DNA from: Pomphorhynchus laevis
Lineage: Eukaryota; Acanthocephala; Palaeacanthocephala; Echinorhynchida; Pomphorhynchidae
Direction: 5' to 3'
NCBI GenBank assembly: GCA_012934845.2
Contig: WNNJ02000892.1
Span: 1-64,000 of the forward strand
DNA length: 64,000 bases
Shown here: positions 53,925 to 64,000 of the stretch, one piece after another
Position numbering within the stretch: the stretch's first letter is position 1
Layout of the letters: every line of letters begins with the position of its first letter
Made by a program: the position numbers and the translations under genes
Notes under the pieces: model-generated
The model's input: the letters and a program-made list of their open reading frames with translations, nothing else
What the model was told of the DNA's origin: nothing
Databases searched by the model: none

Positions 53925-54359
53925 TCAGCGTGGACTTCGCAAACTAGCAGATATTGACCGAGCGATTTCGAAGCTGATCTTTCTCTTAAGTTTCACTGCG
54001 TAATCACTGTAACTTAAGGGTCCTTTTTGTGCTAGCGTCGATGCAATTGTTTTCACTAACATGCTAGCTTCTTTGCCAAATCCTTCTGCTGTTGAAAAGA
54101 CTAATGGAACAAATGAACTGTTTTCAATTCTTCGCACTCTTTCACTGTACTTCGATTTTTTTCGGTTTTCGTTGTACTCGAAGGCCGATTCAGGTGCACG
54201 AGTAATGTTTGATTGAGCTTGTGTTGAAAATACATTAACGTCGTAGAACGTTCGCTCGAATCGAGAACCGTAAACACCAGAGCATACTATATCTAGCCGT
54301 GCACATTGATTGTTCGTTGTCGCTGAGTTTTCAAAGGTAATATTATCGGGAACATTCAT
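53925..54359 (-). pseudogene. LINE-E C-terminal endonuclease domain
   Basis: 144 open residues. CARLDIVCSGVYGSRFERTF followed by YDVNVFSTQAQSN has the D...D-x-N spacing of a PD-(D/E)XK restriction-like nuclease, which in such LINEs cuts the target. The end (YSERVRRIENSSFVPLVFST ... KISFEIARSISASLRSPR) is conserved with the insertion at 1150-1525. The frame opens upstream of the first ATG. Confidence 0.7.
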
Positions 54360-55240
54360 TAACTCCGGTTCAATTCCGATATTGTGGCCAACTAAGCTCA
54401 GAGCACTTGCTATTGTATCCCGGACTGCATTATGTCGGATGATCGGTAGGGCTCAATAATTGCATGATAGTGCGTGCGCTAAGGTTATATTCGACCCGCA
54501 GTAACACAATCGCTTATCGAAACCTTGATCCAAATTATTATATCGTGCGTTGATTGCATCGGTGAATTTATTGATGGATAGATAAAATTTCTCGTGTTTT
54601 AGCGGTAAGGCACTTAGCCACGATGAGGCACCAAGATGTGCAGCATGTTTGATGGTGTTTTGTAGGGAGGGAGCTAGGTCGGTTAGTATTTTTGATACAC
54701 GATCTAGATGTGCTTGATTTCGGAATCGCGTAATTTCATGAAGTACTGTGTTTTGCTTTTCGCGTAGACTATCACCTAAAGAGTCTCCATCATAAGTCGA
54801 TAGAAGCATTCTTGATAATGTTTTCTCAATATGAGCGGTAAATAACGGGTTGGGGATTCATATTCATCCTAGCTTGAAAGGGGAGCAGAGTATATTCGAT
54901 ATTCCATTGGTTAGCTTAAATGTAGCAAATTTAGGGAGCAAGTTGGATTTTATGATATCTTCTAATTCATTCCATACTTTTTCAGTAATGTTGCATGAAC
55001 GCATTATGTGAATCCACTTCGACTGAATTGAATTGGACCATTCCTGAATATGCAACGTGCGGATCATTTTTAGCTACTACGCACAATCTCTCGATTAGTG
55101 CTTTCCAGCCGGCAAGCAAATCGTAGATTGATTGCTCTTCATAATCATCAAAACCAATCGGTGAACCAAGGACGTTTATTCCAGTCGTTGTTGTATTGAT
55201 GTTTGTGTCTGGCAGTTGATCATTATTTATAGGTAGATGC

Positions 55241-56886
55241 GATAATATGTTTGATTTTTTTTGCGTTTATAAAGTAGCCATACTTTGGGCCGTCTGCATG
55301 CAGAATATTCCACACTTTCTTTAACATATCAAGTGGTCCAACAAAATTGGCATCGTCGGCGTATGATATTTGTACAACAGAATGGACCTGCCGCTTTATT
55401 GTGTCGACCAACGGAAGTGAAGTCAGCGAAACCTGCCATGGCAAAATGGTCACCTTGTGTGAAAACTTCTGATGACAAAATACTTTTTTCACCGATTGTA
55501 AATACAGCCGGGCTAGAGTACATATTTTGGAGTGCACATGACAGGGCAGGACATACGAAATTTATATTGTGTAGTGCAACTGAACGGTTTGTTAGGTTGA
55601 AAGCGTATCTTGCATCAATAGTCATTAGACAATTTTCGGTTGATAGGTTTAGTTCTTTTTTGAGATTCGCAATAGCAAGTTCAAGTCCACCTCTTTGTGA
55701 AGCTCCCAATTGTGTAGTTCCTGCGACATCCTGTATATCATTGCGTGCGATGGTTAGAATCGCTTTGCTTATGATCCGTCTGATGGTGTTGCATATTCCG
55801 ATAGGGCGGATACCATTAGATTTTTTCTTCAAAACAACTAGACGACAAAAGGTGAAAGGATCGAGGGAGCCCGATGGCACTTTTTCAGTAACAACAAAAA
55901 TGGCAAATTTGGCAATGGCCTTGGCAAGTAAATTTGATTGCTGTCCAAAATCGGTTAACATTTGAAACCACGCTCGAGAATCAAGCCCAGATGGTCCCGC
56001 CGATCCATTTATTCGTCTGCTTGATTTGATAATGGCGGCCTCGTCTAGTGCATAAAAACGACTAATGCAGATAATATGTTTGATTTTTTTTGCGTTTATA
56101 AAGTAGCCATACTTTGGGCCGTCTGCATGCAGAATATTCCACACTTTCTTTAACATAACAAGCGGTCCAACAAAGTTGGCATCGTCGGCGTATCATATTT
56201 GTACAACAGAATGGACCTGCCGCTTTATTGTGTCGACCAACGGAAGTGAAGTCATAGCGAAACCTGCCATGGCAAAATGGTCACCTTGTGTGAAACCTTC
56301 TGATGACAAAATACTTTTTTCACCAATTGTAAGTACAGCCGGGCTAGAGTACATATTTTGGAGTGCACATGACAGGGCAGAACATACGAAATTTATATTG
56401 TGTAGTGCAACTGAACGGTTTGTTAGGTTGAAAGCGTATCTTGCATCAATAGTCATTAGACAATTTTCGGTTGATAGTTTAGTTCTTTTTTGAGATTCGC
56501 AATAGCAAGTTCAAGTCCACCTCTTTGTGAAGCACCCAATTGTGTAGTTCCTGCGACATCCTGTATATCATTGCGTGCGATGGTTAGAATCGATTTGCTT
56601 ATGATCCGTCTGATGGTGTTGCATATTCCGATAGGGCGGATACCATTAGATTTTTTCTTCAAAACAACTAGACGACAAAAGGTGAAAGGATCGAGAGAGC
56701 CCGATGGCACTTTTTCAGTAACAACAAAAATGGCAAATTTGGCAATGGCCTTGGCAAGTAAATTTGATTGCTGTCCAAAATCGGTTAACATTTGAAACCA
56801 CGCTCGAGAATCAAGCCCAGATGGTCCCGCCGATCCATTTATTCGTCTGCTTGATTTGATAATGGCGGTCTCGCCTAGTGCTTAAA
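55241..56886 (-). repeat. Tandem duplication of the LINE-E RT segment, period about 829 bp
   Basis: Unit 1, 55241-56058, and unit 2, 56070-56886, both run from GATAATATGTTTGATTTTTT to the TCTAGTGC region and differ at about 2 percent of positions. Each encodes SAGPSGLDSRAWFQMLTDFG through SYADDANFVGPLDMLKKVWN. Unit 1 retains a longer open frame (55329-56156). The duplication must postdate insertion, because it breaks the protein. Confidence 0.9.
55329..56156 (-). pseudogene. LINE-E reverse transcriptase (unit 1)
   Basis: The catalytic palm appears in order: RPIGICNTIRRIISKAILTI, VAGTTQLGASQRGGLELAIA, motif A (LMTIDARYAFNLTNRSVALH), motif B region (SSEVFTQGDHFAMAGFA) and, in the next frame, motif C (SYADDANFVG, 55223-55537). 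The first residues (MLKKVWNILHADG ... IICISRFYALDEAAI) come from the duplication junction and are not native. Confidence 0.75.
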
Positions 56887-56975
56887 AAAATTTTGGTTTC
56901 TAATAAACATTAAAAAGTTACAAACATCTTACAACGACAACCATCGACGACAACAATCGACGACAACCATCGTTT

Positions 56976-57805
56976 ATGGGAGGACGTAATAAAACAACTA
57001 AGACCGACACCAACTATGGGCAACTGCAAGTACAGTGCTCGATACACGACTGCAGCGTCTGGACAACAATCACCTGCGACAAGAATAAGTCTAAAGTAGA
57101 CTTTGAATGTGGTTTTTGTGCCAACAAACTAATCTGCAACCTTTCCAATAAGCACATATCAACTTCCAACACGTCAACTCAAACTACCCCGTCGTTTCTA
57201 ATGCCCTTTATCCACCCACCGACACTGCCACCATATACACTTCCCATTCCATGTCATCTTCACTCCCCGACACCCCACGTCCCGTCTTTCCCGTCTCGTT
57301 TCTCAATAACTTGCATCCATCAATCAAAATCACCTCCACCAACCTCCACTATCCTTCCACTCATAACCTTTCCTCACATCGCTTGCCACCCTCTTTATTA
57401 TCATTATCCTCTATGTCTCCCGTCGTCAAACCAAATCCCTCCAAATCATCAACTGCCAGCTCTTCTATCGTGATCTCACCTACTCACGTCAGTCGTCCTC
57501 CTTTACGGAAGCGCTTTGCTTCTCGCGATCGTTGCGTCATTGTCACTAATATCACGCCTTCTAACTCCTTATCTCCACAAGCACGTCTGGACCACGATGT
57601 TTCCGCCTTCAGATCCATTCTCTCGTATATTGTTCCTCCGGATAAACCATCCTTTTTCAAGGACATTTCTCCTGTCGCATTCATCCGTCTAAACAAATCT
57701 TCTCAATCTAATCCTTCCCAGCCCCCTCTCCTAAAAATTGTTTTCAAGCATCGCTCTCACGCGTCTTCTGTCCTCTCTCAACGATTCAAACTCATGTCAT
57801 CTTAA
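56976..57805 (+). pseudogene. LINE-B ORF1 (two overlapping frames)
   Basis: ATG at 56976 (MGGRNKTTKTDTNYGQ). The N-terminal zinc motif CSIHDCSVWTTITC and FECGFC match LINE-C ORF1. The first frame ends at 57473; a second frame, open from before 57251 to 57805, carries the C-terminal RNA-binding-like part (RDRCVIVTNITPSNSLSPQA, PLLKIVFKHRSHASSVLSQR). So one frameshift lies in the Pro/Ser-rich middle. Remnants of the end (VVHTRPKIRW) precede ORF2. Confidence 0.75.
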
Positions 57806-57962
57806 ACCACTCGAATTTTCCCCAAACGCGCCCTTCTGAAATCGCTCAAATCTCTTCAGCCCGCATCGAAAAACGCCGTCGCAAGGAAAACGGCGAAACA
57901 TCACTCTCCATCCGAAACATAGACGGAAATTTTCAAGTTGTCCACACCCGTCCAAAAATTCG

Positions 57963-59009
57963 ATGGCGATACATCTCTCCTATGTGTCTTCTATACTAGA
58001 CTCTTTCGCCACAGCACACGGTTTCCGCCTCGGTCTCCTCAACACTAGATCTATTCTCAATAAATCCGATCTTATCCTCAACCTATTCAACAAGCAATCC
58101 ATCGATCTCTTCTGCCTCACCGAATCCTGGCACTCAGATTCCGACGACCTTTCCATTCGCCGTCTGCTCTCTGCCGGTTGCTCCCTAGTCGAATCCGCCC
58201 GCCCCCTCAGCTCATGCCCTTCTAAATCCTCTAATCATGGCGGCATCGTCGCATTCGCGCGTCACCCCGCGTCTCTTCGCAAAATCAATCCCCCTTTCAG
58301 TCCTTGCTCTTTTGAATTGCTCACTTGTCGTTATTCTAACCCGATCACTCTAGATCTCGCCATTGTATACCGTCCTGGTTCATCAGCTCCTACAGCCTTA
58401 TTTTTTACCGAACTCGCTGACCTCCTTTCTCATTGTTCTTTGTCCTCAATCCCTTCACTCGTTCTAGGCGACTTCAATATCCGCCTAGACCGCCCCTCTT
58501 CCACGGATTCCATCCGGTTCATCAACATTCTATCCAACTACAATTACAAACTAATCTCCACTGCCCCCACACATATACTTGGTAGGGCACTCGACATCAT
58601 CGCTGTCCCCGATCATTTTGCTGCCTACACCTCACTGTCCATCTCTGATCCTGGTCTATCCGATCACTTTCTTATAACCCTTGATCTTACTCGCAACCAC
58701 ACCCCTCCTCACACACCTACAATCCTACGTCGCCCTTGGAGAAATCTTGACCTCTCCCTTCTCCGCTCTGCCTTACTCAAATCGTCTCTATCATTACCCA
58801 CAATAACATATTCATCTCTTCACGATCTCGCTTTTCTTTTCGACTCTGAACTCACATCCACTCTCGATATTCTCTTGCCCTTCAAGTCTCACCCACACCG
58901 TCGCTTGCACCGTGCCCATGGTTTGACATCCAATGCCTACTCTCAAAGCGTCGACTCCGCCATGCTTTTCGAGTCTATCACCGCTCTCTCAGACGCGATT
59001 TCCGCTTGA
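57963..59009 (+). pseudogene. LINE-B ORF2, endonuclease
   Basis: 348 residues with the endonuclease blocks LGLLNTRSILNKSDLILNLF, IDLFCLTESWH, GGIVAFAR, LAIVYRPGSSAPTALF, LVLGDFNIRLDRPSS and GLSDHFLITLDL, complete to the catalytic SDH. The linker follows (DILLPFKSHPHRR), then the frame breaks near 59000 before the RT frame at 59173. Confidence 0.8.
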
Positions 59010-59172
59010 TCACTCCGTCTTTCCGTGATTCCTATCTTGCTCTTCGCCGGTCTAATCTCAACCTACTACGTACCAAATGCAACTCCTTCTGGCAGCATAA
59101 AATCATCAATTCTATCAACTCTAAGACTCTCTGGCAAACTTTTAACTCAATCCTTGCTCGCTCCTCTTCGCC

Positions 59173-60015
59173 GTGAACATCAATGCCAATGATTATTCGT
59201 CATTTCTCCGGACTAAAGTATCCACGCTGCTCTCTCACACCCCGGTCTCCATCCTATCCCACTCTGCCCAGTCTACTCTCATCCTTCCGGAACTCTTTCA
59301 TCTTCTCCCTGTCTCACCTACAGAAGTATCATCTGTCCTCATGTCCTTGCCCAACAAAACCTCACCTGCCGATCCCCTGCCTACTCACATATTAAAATCT
59401 ATATGCTCATCGATATCCCCATTTCTCACAACCTTGTTTAACTCGTCCATCCGCAGTCGTATCTTCCCTTCACACTGGAAATCCGCAATCGTTCGTCCCC
59501 TCCTTAAGAAACAATCGCTCGACCCCTTCCTTCCTTCTAGCTATCGCCCCATTTCACTACTCCCTACTCTTTCTAAGCTCTTAGAACGCCTCATCTTAAT
59601 ACAAATCAACGCTTATCTCTCCTCATCCAATCTGTACCCTCCTTTCCAATCCGCTTTCCGCTCTAATCACTCGACAGAAATCGCATGCATAAAAGTGTAC
59701 AACGACTTACTCATTTCTCGAGACAAGGCTCTATATAGTGTTCTCATCTCCCTCGACCTCTCCTCCGCATTCGACATTGTCGACCACTCCGTCCTCCTTT
59801 CTCGCCTTCGTTATGATTACGGCTTTTCTTCCTCCTCCGTAGCTTGGTTCGCCTCATATCTATCCGACCGTTCCTTTCGCGTCTGTTCTAATTCATCATC
59901 CTCCCCTCCCATCCCTATTTTTTTGCGGGGTTCCACAAGGTTCAGTCCTAGGTCCCCTGCTTTTCTCTCTTTTGCTTGGCGATCTCTCTCCATTTATCAA
60001 ACCTTACTCCTTTAA
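59173..60015 (+). pseudogene. LINE-B ORF2, reverse transcriptase first half
   Basis: 280 residues: SIRSRIFPSHWKSAIVRPLL, SSYRPISLLPTLSKLLERLI, FQSAFRSNHSTEIACIKVYN, and motif A (LISLDLSSAFDIVDHSVLL). A frameshift near 59930 puts motif B (PQGSVLGPLLFSLLLGDL) in the next frame, which continues as 59972-60190 with motif C (MQYADDILIYAHA). A further shift leads to the C-terminal frame at 60048-60650. Confidence 0.8.
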
Positions 60016-60047
60016 CGTCATGCAATACGCCGATGACATTCTAATCT

Positions 60048-60650
60048 ATGCTCATGCACCCTGCACATCACATACACGATATCGGCATTTCTGCCTCCAA
60101 CTGTATTTCTTCTATCTACAAACGTCTCTCCAATCTTTATCTCGTTCTAAACACCGAAAAGTCCAAAATAATGTGGATCCTTCCCCGTAAACCAAGCATA
60201 TCTCCTCCCTTTGTATCTTTTGCCTCATCGATCATCCCTATAGTCCACAATCTCACTTTCTTAGGCTTCCATTTCGATGATCACCTTTCCCTTAAACCCT
60301 TCGTCCGTGACAAGGTCCGCTCGTCTAACTTAATTCTTCGTAACATCCGCCGTATCCGCCCCCTTATCGACTTCCGTTCTTGTATGTCTCTTCTTTCATC
60401 GCTTCTTTTCCCTAAAATCGATTACTGCCTTAGCCTTTTCGCTAATTCTCCAAAATCCATCATCCTACCCCTACAACGAATAATCAACACCGCCGTTCGA
60501 GTTCTCTTTCGTCTCCGTCGCTTCGACCACACATCCACATATTTTGCCCAACTCTCCTGGCCTACCATCCACATCCGCATCAAACTCCGCCTTCTCGTTA
60601 CTTTTCGTCTCATCGCTGTCGGCTCCCTATCGTTCATCAACCTTCCTTAA
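60048..60650 (+). pseudogene. LINE-B ORF2, C-terminal region
   Basis: 200 residues after the palm: NLYLVLNTEKSKIMWILPRK, LTFLGFHFDDHLSLKPFVRD, and LPLQRIINTAVRVLFRLRRF, as in the 37202-37390 and 36764-37144 frames of copy 1. It ends early at 60650. The true end (AWNQLPLDVRRALSFITFKH) is in another frame at about 60760-60850. Confidence 0.75.
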
Positions 60651-60935
60651 TTAGACGATACTCGCCCACCTCGCTATCGCTTCGTTCCTGTCATACCCTC
60701 TTACTCCACGTTCCTAATTACTCCAACAACTACGGTCTCCGATCCTTCCTCGTCGCCGCCTCACTCGCCTGGAATCAACTCCCTCTCGACGTCCGCCGCG
60801 CCCTCTCCTTTATCACATTCAAACACCTCCTCCGTTCACACCTTCTCGACACCTGATTCACAGTTTTGTTTTGTTGTGGTCATGTAAGCGTGCGCTGGCA
60901 CGCATTTGCCACGTTAAAATAAATTTTTTTTAATG

Positions 60936-61275
60936 ATGATGGGGTTTTGAATTCGACAGCGGAGTTGATAAAAGAACATCAGGAGAAGCTGTTGATGCGT
61001 CAGGGTGTAAATCTTTAAGTAGAGATAAAACAGAGATATCATTTATTGTGTGATCAGGACGGAGGACACCTGAGTCATATTTGTCTTTTAATATCGAGAA
61101 ACCGGTTTTTATACGGCCCTTGGTGACAATACTTTGATATTGTGTGATCCAATTCAATGACTTCGAGGGACGACGCAATGATATACTAGTTTGAGGATAT
61201 TGGGCTTCTTCGGACAATGGGTCATAATCATTTATTTTCCAGCTTGTTAGATATTCGTTAGACATTTCTTTTTGA
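60936..61275 (-). mobile_element. LINE-E 5' part (pre-RT region)
   Basis: Minus-strand frame 60930-61265 of 111 residues (MSNEYLTSWKINDYDPLSEE, GRIKTGFSILKDKYDSGVLR, ISVLSLLKDLHPDASTASPD). The segment LLKDLHP(D)A with a preceding short helix-rich stretch is what precedes the SAGPSGLD block in this LINE family. LINE-B copy 3 lies between it and the RT at 56886. Identification is by family pattern and position, not a strong motif. Confidence 0.55.
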
Positions 61276-61400
61276 ATTTAATAGATATTTCTACATTCTT
61301 TATTATAATTTTATCAAACAGGTTCATACGTTATGTCGTTTATACACGCTACTCTTTCTAAAGTTAATTTTAAATTAGCTTGCAATCAAATTTTTACTCC
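61276..61400. repeat. Inverted duplicate of 19206-19330
   Basis: Sequence from CTACATTCTTTATTATAATT to GCAAGCTAATTT (as read on the minus strand) matches 19206-19330 with few changes. Part of the long inverted duplication. Confidence 0.8.
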
Positions 61401-61825
61401 TGATGACCTATAATTCTTATTCTGATACAACGTCTGTTATTTATTAGTCAATTCATAAAAATGACGTTTATTTTAAATTTCATTTTTTTTATTTTAACTT
61501 TATTTAAATTATAGAAAATCTGAAAATAATTATTAATTTTATTATTTAATTATTAAATTTTGGTTAAGCATTAGAATGCATCCTCGAATCTGGCTTCGTT
61601 TAAACTAAATCTGGAGGAAGATCCCTATCTTAAAGAAGAAGATCGAGTCAGAGAACATATGAACAATAGAAAGTACACTCTACATTTTCATTTTCTACAT
61701 TTACTTTTTCTGATTGTGACGCAACTTGTAATGAGCCTTGCTGCTCACTTTGTCGTCCATTAATAATAATGTTTTGTTTATTTTAGAATTATATTAAATA
61801 CGTAGACTCAGTTAGCTGATTTGAT
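61395..61825 (+). mobile_element. PLE 3' tail with a foreign insert
   Basis: Starts at TCCTGATGACC in the structured region and runs through the tail to the terminus GACTCAGTTAGCTGATTT at about 61822. An insert of about 185 bases (61577-61760) splits the tail at GCATTA. The insert reads on the plus strand as SSNLASFKLNLEEDPYLKEE, DRVREHMNNRKYTLHFHFLH and a hydrophobic end before a stop; the source is unknown. Confidence 0.65.
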
Positions 61826-62040
61826 TAGTTAATTTTCAAATATACAAAAATGTGCAAATTGAATATTCTTATAAATTAAGTTATGGAGGTATCTGAACAA
61901 GGATAATATAGTTTGTAAAGCCAGCAAATAATATTTTTGAATGCTAAAATTTCATTTAAACAATGCGACTTACGACTGTATATACGTTGAAAATAAAAAT
62001 AAATTTAAAACCATTAGCGAAAATATTTTATGGATGGAAA

Positions 62041-62441
62041 CCAATTGCTCGTGTATGCAATTATTCATTCTATTAACCTGGCAGATTCCGGTTTCCTGTC
62101 AAGAAGATTCAAAAGACAGATTGTCGGTTGTTTCCGGCAACTGTAGTGCCATCTCCGTCATTTTGTTACAAAAGACGGAAACAACGTACAGTTTGCACAA
62201 GCGGAAATGTTTTCCTTACAACCTGTATCGTTTGTTTTTACAGAAAGGCAGCAGAGGAAAATTTCAGCAGATCATTAAAAGACCGAAACACGAAATGTAG
62301 GCGGTAGGCTCACTGCTGATGAGGTCCACCTACGCTGATTGTAGTGTACAGTGCTGCATCTAGGATTAAAGAATTCACACGAGGATAATTGATGAAGCCG
62401 ACCAAATGATGATATTCGCTCGTGTATGCAATTATTCATTC
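62041..62441 (+). mobile_element. Decayed relative of the 34951 foldback
   Basis: 62275-62430 matches the right half of the 34951-35290 element (CACGAAATGTAGGCG, CTCACTGCTGATGAGGTCCA, CGCTGATTGTAGTGTACAGTG). The phrase GCTCGTGTATGCAATTATTC occurs at both edges (62047 and 62418). The left 200 bases lack a match in the first copy. The 119-residue frame 61941-62300 crosses this junction and is probably accidental. Confidence 0.65.
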
Positions 62442-62488
62442 AAATATACTTTATATTAGAATAAGATACTAGATAGTTTTATCAGAGG

Positions 62489-62570
62489 AAATACATCATT
62501 AACATGTATTTGGCCCGCTGCTATGTTGGGTAGAGAAGTTAGGGGCCGAAACCTGATAGCATAGCAGTTC
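62489..62570 (+). other. Structured RNA candidate in PLE 3' region
   Basis: Hairpin AAATACAT/ATGTATTT with loop CATTAAC, then GGCCC/GGGCC and CTGCTATG/CATAGCAG in the same interleaved order as at 20412-20491. Confidence 0.5.
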
Positions 62571-62805
62571 CTCCTGATGACCTCTAATTCTTATTCTGAT
62601 ACAACGTCTGTTATTTATTAGTGAATTCATAAAAATGACTTTTATTTTAAATTTAAATTTTTTTTATTTTAACTTGATATAAATTATAAAAAAGCTTATA
62701 ACAATTATTAATTTTATTATTTAATTGTTAAATTTTGATTTAGCATTATTATGTTTTGTTTATTTTATAATTACATTAAATACGTAGACTCAGTTAGCTG
62801 ATTTA

Positions 62806-63180
62806 ATTATTAAATTTACTTATAATCTATAATTAACCTACAACAACTGGATTCATAAAAATCTTAAGTTATTAATTATAATTATTGATTTTAAAGAAGC
62901 AATTAAATATTTTTTATAGTTCGCTAAACACCCAGTATATGAATATTTAAAGCATAAAAGCATACATTTGAATATAATATTTTAAATATAATATTTAAAA
63001 TTATTTAATATTATAATTATAATATTTAAATATAACATACTATAAAATAGATATCATTTTAAACATATTTTATTAAACTCTTTTGTAAAATTAAAATTAT
63101 TTAATTATTTAATTTTTTAGCATTATTTTTAATTTTAAAAGGAAAGGGTAATAAAACACGAGAAATTTGTCCATTACTAT
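62806..63180. repeat. Right arm of long inverted duplication, non-LINE part
   Basis: Reverse complement of 18139-18505, including CAACAACTGG and GTTCGCTAAACACCCAG. Only one copy of the GGACAAATTTCTCGTG repeat is present here (about 63070-63175). Confidence 0.75.
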
Positions 63181-64000
63181 TATTATTCCAATACATACCA
63201 AAGCCAAAAGGTTATTCAGGCAGAGTCCAAAAAAAATAAAACTAATAAAACAAAAGCAAATGGTCAGTCAACGTAGCTAATTAGGGTATTCCAGTGGTAG
63301 TGTTGAATGGCGGCATTGTTCATGTATCCATTTGTAGCATCGTGATTTAAACGTTCTCAAACTGGGGGCTGCAACGACTTCCTCAGGCAACGAATTCCAC
63401 ATGTTAATTCCTCTCCTTGAGAGTCTATACACTTTTGGTAATCTGCTAAATCTAAATTTATACAAGACTCTGCTATGTCCCCGCAACTGATCTACCCGCC
63501 TAGTGATTACATCGGTGGGATAACCTACCACATCATTCGACATATGCCATAGACATAGCATTTCCAAGGATATGAACCTCTCACGTACCGACAACATCCC
63601 AATACGACTTAGACCTACATAACAGTCAATACCACTTAAGCCAATACAGAGCCTCGATCCGCGCCTAAGAATATACTCCAGGTCTAATAGTTCTTGCTTA
63701 GTGACAGGGAAACAAGCCTGAATGCAGTACTCCAAGTGTGGCCTGACGATGGAGATGAATAACCTCTTGAACATGTGACAGCTTAACCTGAGGAATGCAT
63801 TTTTAATACAATATAACGCCCTAGTAGCTTTACCTAGAAAGAAGTCGGTGTTCAACTTTGTTTTCAAGGATCTATGGACAATACAGGAACCTCCAAACCG
63901 AAGTAGATACGAAGACTATCACAGATACCTTTTGGGAAGCTTGCAGCTAGTTGACTAGCATCAACACCTACCCAACAACGTTTTTTTAAATTAGAGTTTT
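63181..64000 (-). mobile_element. LINE-G 3' part (CR1-like), runs off the window
   Basis: Minus-strand frame 63277-63867 of 196 residues: FLGKATRALYCIKNAFLRLS, KRLFISIVRPHLEYCIQACF, RGSRLCIGLSG, RFISLEMLCLWHMSND and RGINMWNSLPEEVVAAPSLR. This is the thumb and C terminus of a CR1-group RT with a natural stop. Upstream of 63867 the frame is broken (one change before VDASQLAASFP). The last 256 bases of this copy are duplicated in inverted orientation at 17783-18038. Confidence 0.8.

Larger units (their letters stand above)
53796..56886 (-). mobile_element. LINE-E 3' portion (restriction-like endonuclease LINE)
   Basis: Minus strand. Right to left: RT (two tandem copies of the same part, 55241-56886), linker with a Cys-rich knuckle (54453-55067: CYCGSNITLAHALSC), and the C-terminal endonuclease (53925-54359). 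It continues on the far side of LINE-B copy 3 at 60936-61275. RT blocks SAGPSGLD, GIRPIGICNTIRRIISK, TQLGASQRGG and SYADDA are shared with a family widespread in cnidarians and other invertebrates; I do not give it a formal name. Confidence 0.75.
56887..60935 (+). mobile_element. LINE-B copy 3, nearly full length (CR1/L2-like)
   Basis: Plus strand, about 4.05 kb: 5' UTR with GACAACCATCG repeats (56936-56975), ORF1, ORF2 with endonuclease and RT, and a 3' end with a hairpin (GCGTGCGCTGGCACGC, about 60889-60904) and ATTTTTTTT. The coding strand is strikingly C-rich compared with its surroundings. It has several frameshifts. It is inserted in opposite orientation in LINE-E, whose pre-RT part resumes at 60936. 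Confidence 0.85.
61860..62805 (+). mobile_element. PLE 3' end interrupted by a foldback relative
   Basis: Protein-end remnant (61980-62040, ATTTTATGGATGG), an insert at 62041-62441, then the 3' region (62442 on) with the structured RNA and a full tail ending at about 62797. Corresponds to 18506-18960 in inverted orientation. Confidence 0.7.

Noticed and set aside
55285-55965. 226-residue plus-strand ORF, and a similar one at 56176-56795
   Set aside because: Antisense shadows of the LINE-E reverse transcriptase; the minus strand carries the RT motifs.
61941-62300. 119-residue secreted-looking protein
   Set aside because: The frame crosses from a PLE remnant into a foldback insertion, so it is a junction product.

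Overview
The window looks like nuclear DNA from an AT-rich invertebrate animal genome. The evidence is a host-type gene with two 43-44 bp GT/AG introns, animal-type LINEs of several clades, Penelope-like elements and a Ty3/gypsy LTR element. A flatworm or other lophotrochozoan would fit the retroelement mix, but I cannot fix the species. There are no operons, CRISPR arrays, rRNA or tRNA genes that I can support. Nearly all of the 64 kb is transposable-element sequence, much of it nested.

Layout. 1-1665: 3' half of a Penelope-like element (PLE) carrying a nested LINE 3' end. 1.9-10.8 kb: three broken copies of one I/Jockey-like LINE ('LINE-A') in alternating orientation. 10.89-13.85 kb: the most complete PLE, with ~160 bp terminal inverted repeats and an inserted perfect 210 bp palindrome; a decayed PLE follows in opposite orientation to 16.1 kb. 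16.1-21.2 kb: unassigned DNA, a LINE 3' end ('LINE-G') and PLE ends. 21.2-22.3 kb: 5' end of an LTR element. 22.4-25.95 and 30.5-31.9 kb: LINE-A copies, the second split by a Ty3/gypsy element (25955-30506) that itself contains an RTE 3' end. 31.9-33.1 kb: exons of an SLC17-type transporter gene, with a pseudogene copy at 23.7-24.0 kb. 33.5-36.6 kb: PLE copies with a foldback element. 36.6-40.6 kb: two CR1/L2-like 'LINE-B' copies. 40.6-42.3 kb: a PLE containing an intact intronless LIM-domain ORF. 42.5-47.3 kb: three LINE 3' fragments. 47.3-51.35 kb: a nearly complete CR1-like 'LINE-C'. 51.7-53.8 kb: PLE pieces and an RTE insertion. 53.8-61.3 kb: a LINE with a restriction-like endonuclease ('LINE-E'), interrupted by a nearly full-length LINE-B. 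61.3-64 kb: an inverted copy of the block at 17.8-19.3 kb.

How the parts relate. The PLE family is the dominant repeat, and its copies serve as landing sites for other elements, for a MITE-like foldback and for the LIM cDNA. Its 3' region carries a conserved hairpin and pseudoknot, with some compensatory changes between copies. The LINEs are the likely source of the reverse transcriptase that moved the LIM copy. Only the SLC17 exons and the LIM ORF are convincingly host-derived protein-coding sequence. LINE names A-G are labels used only here.
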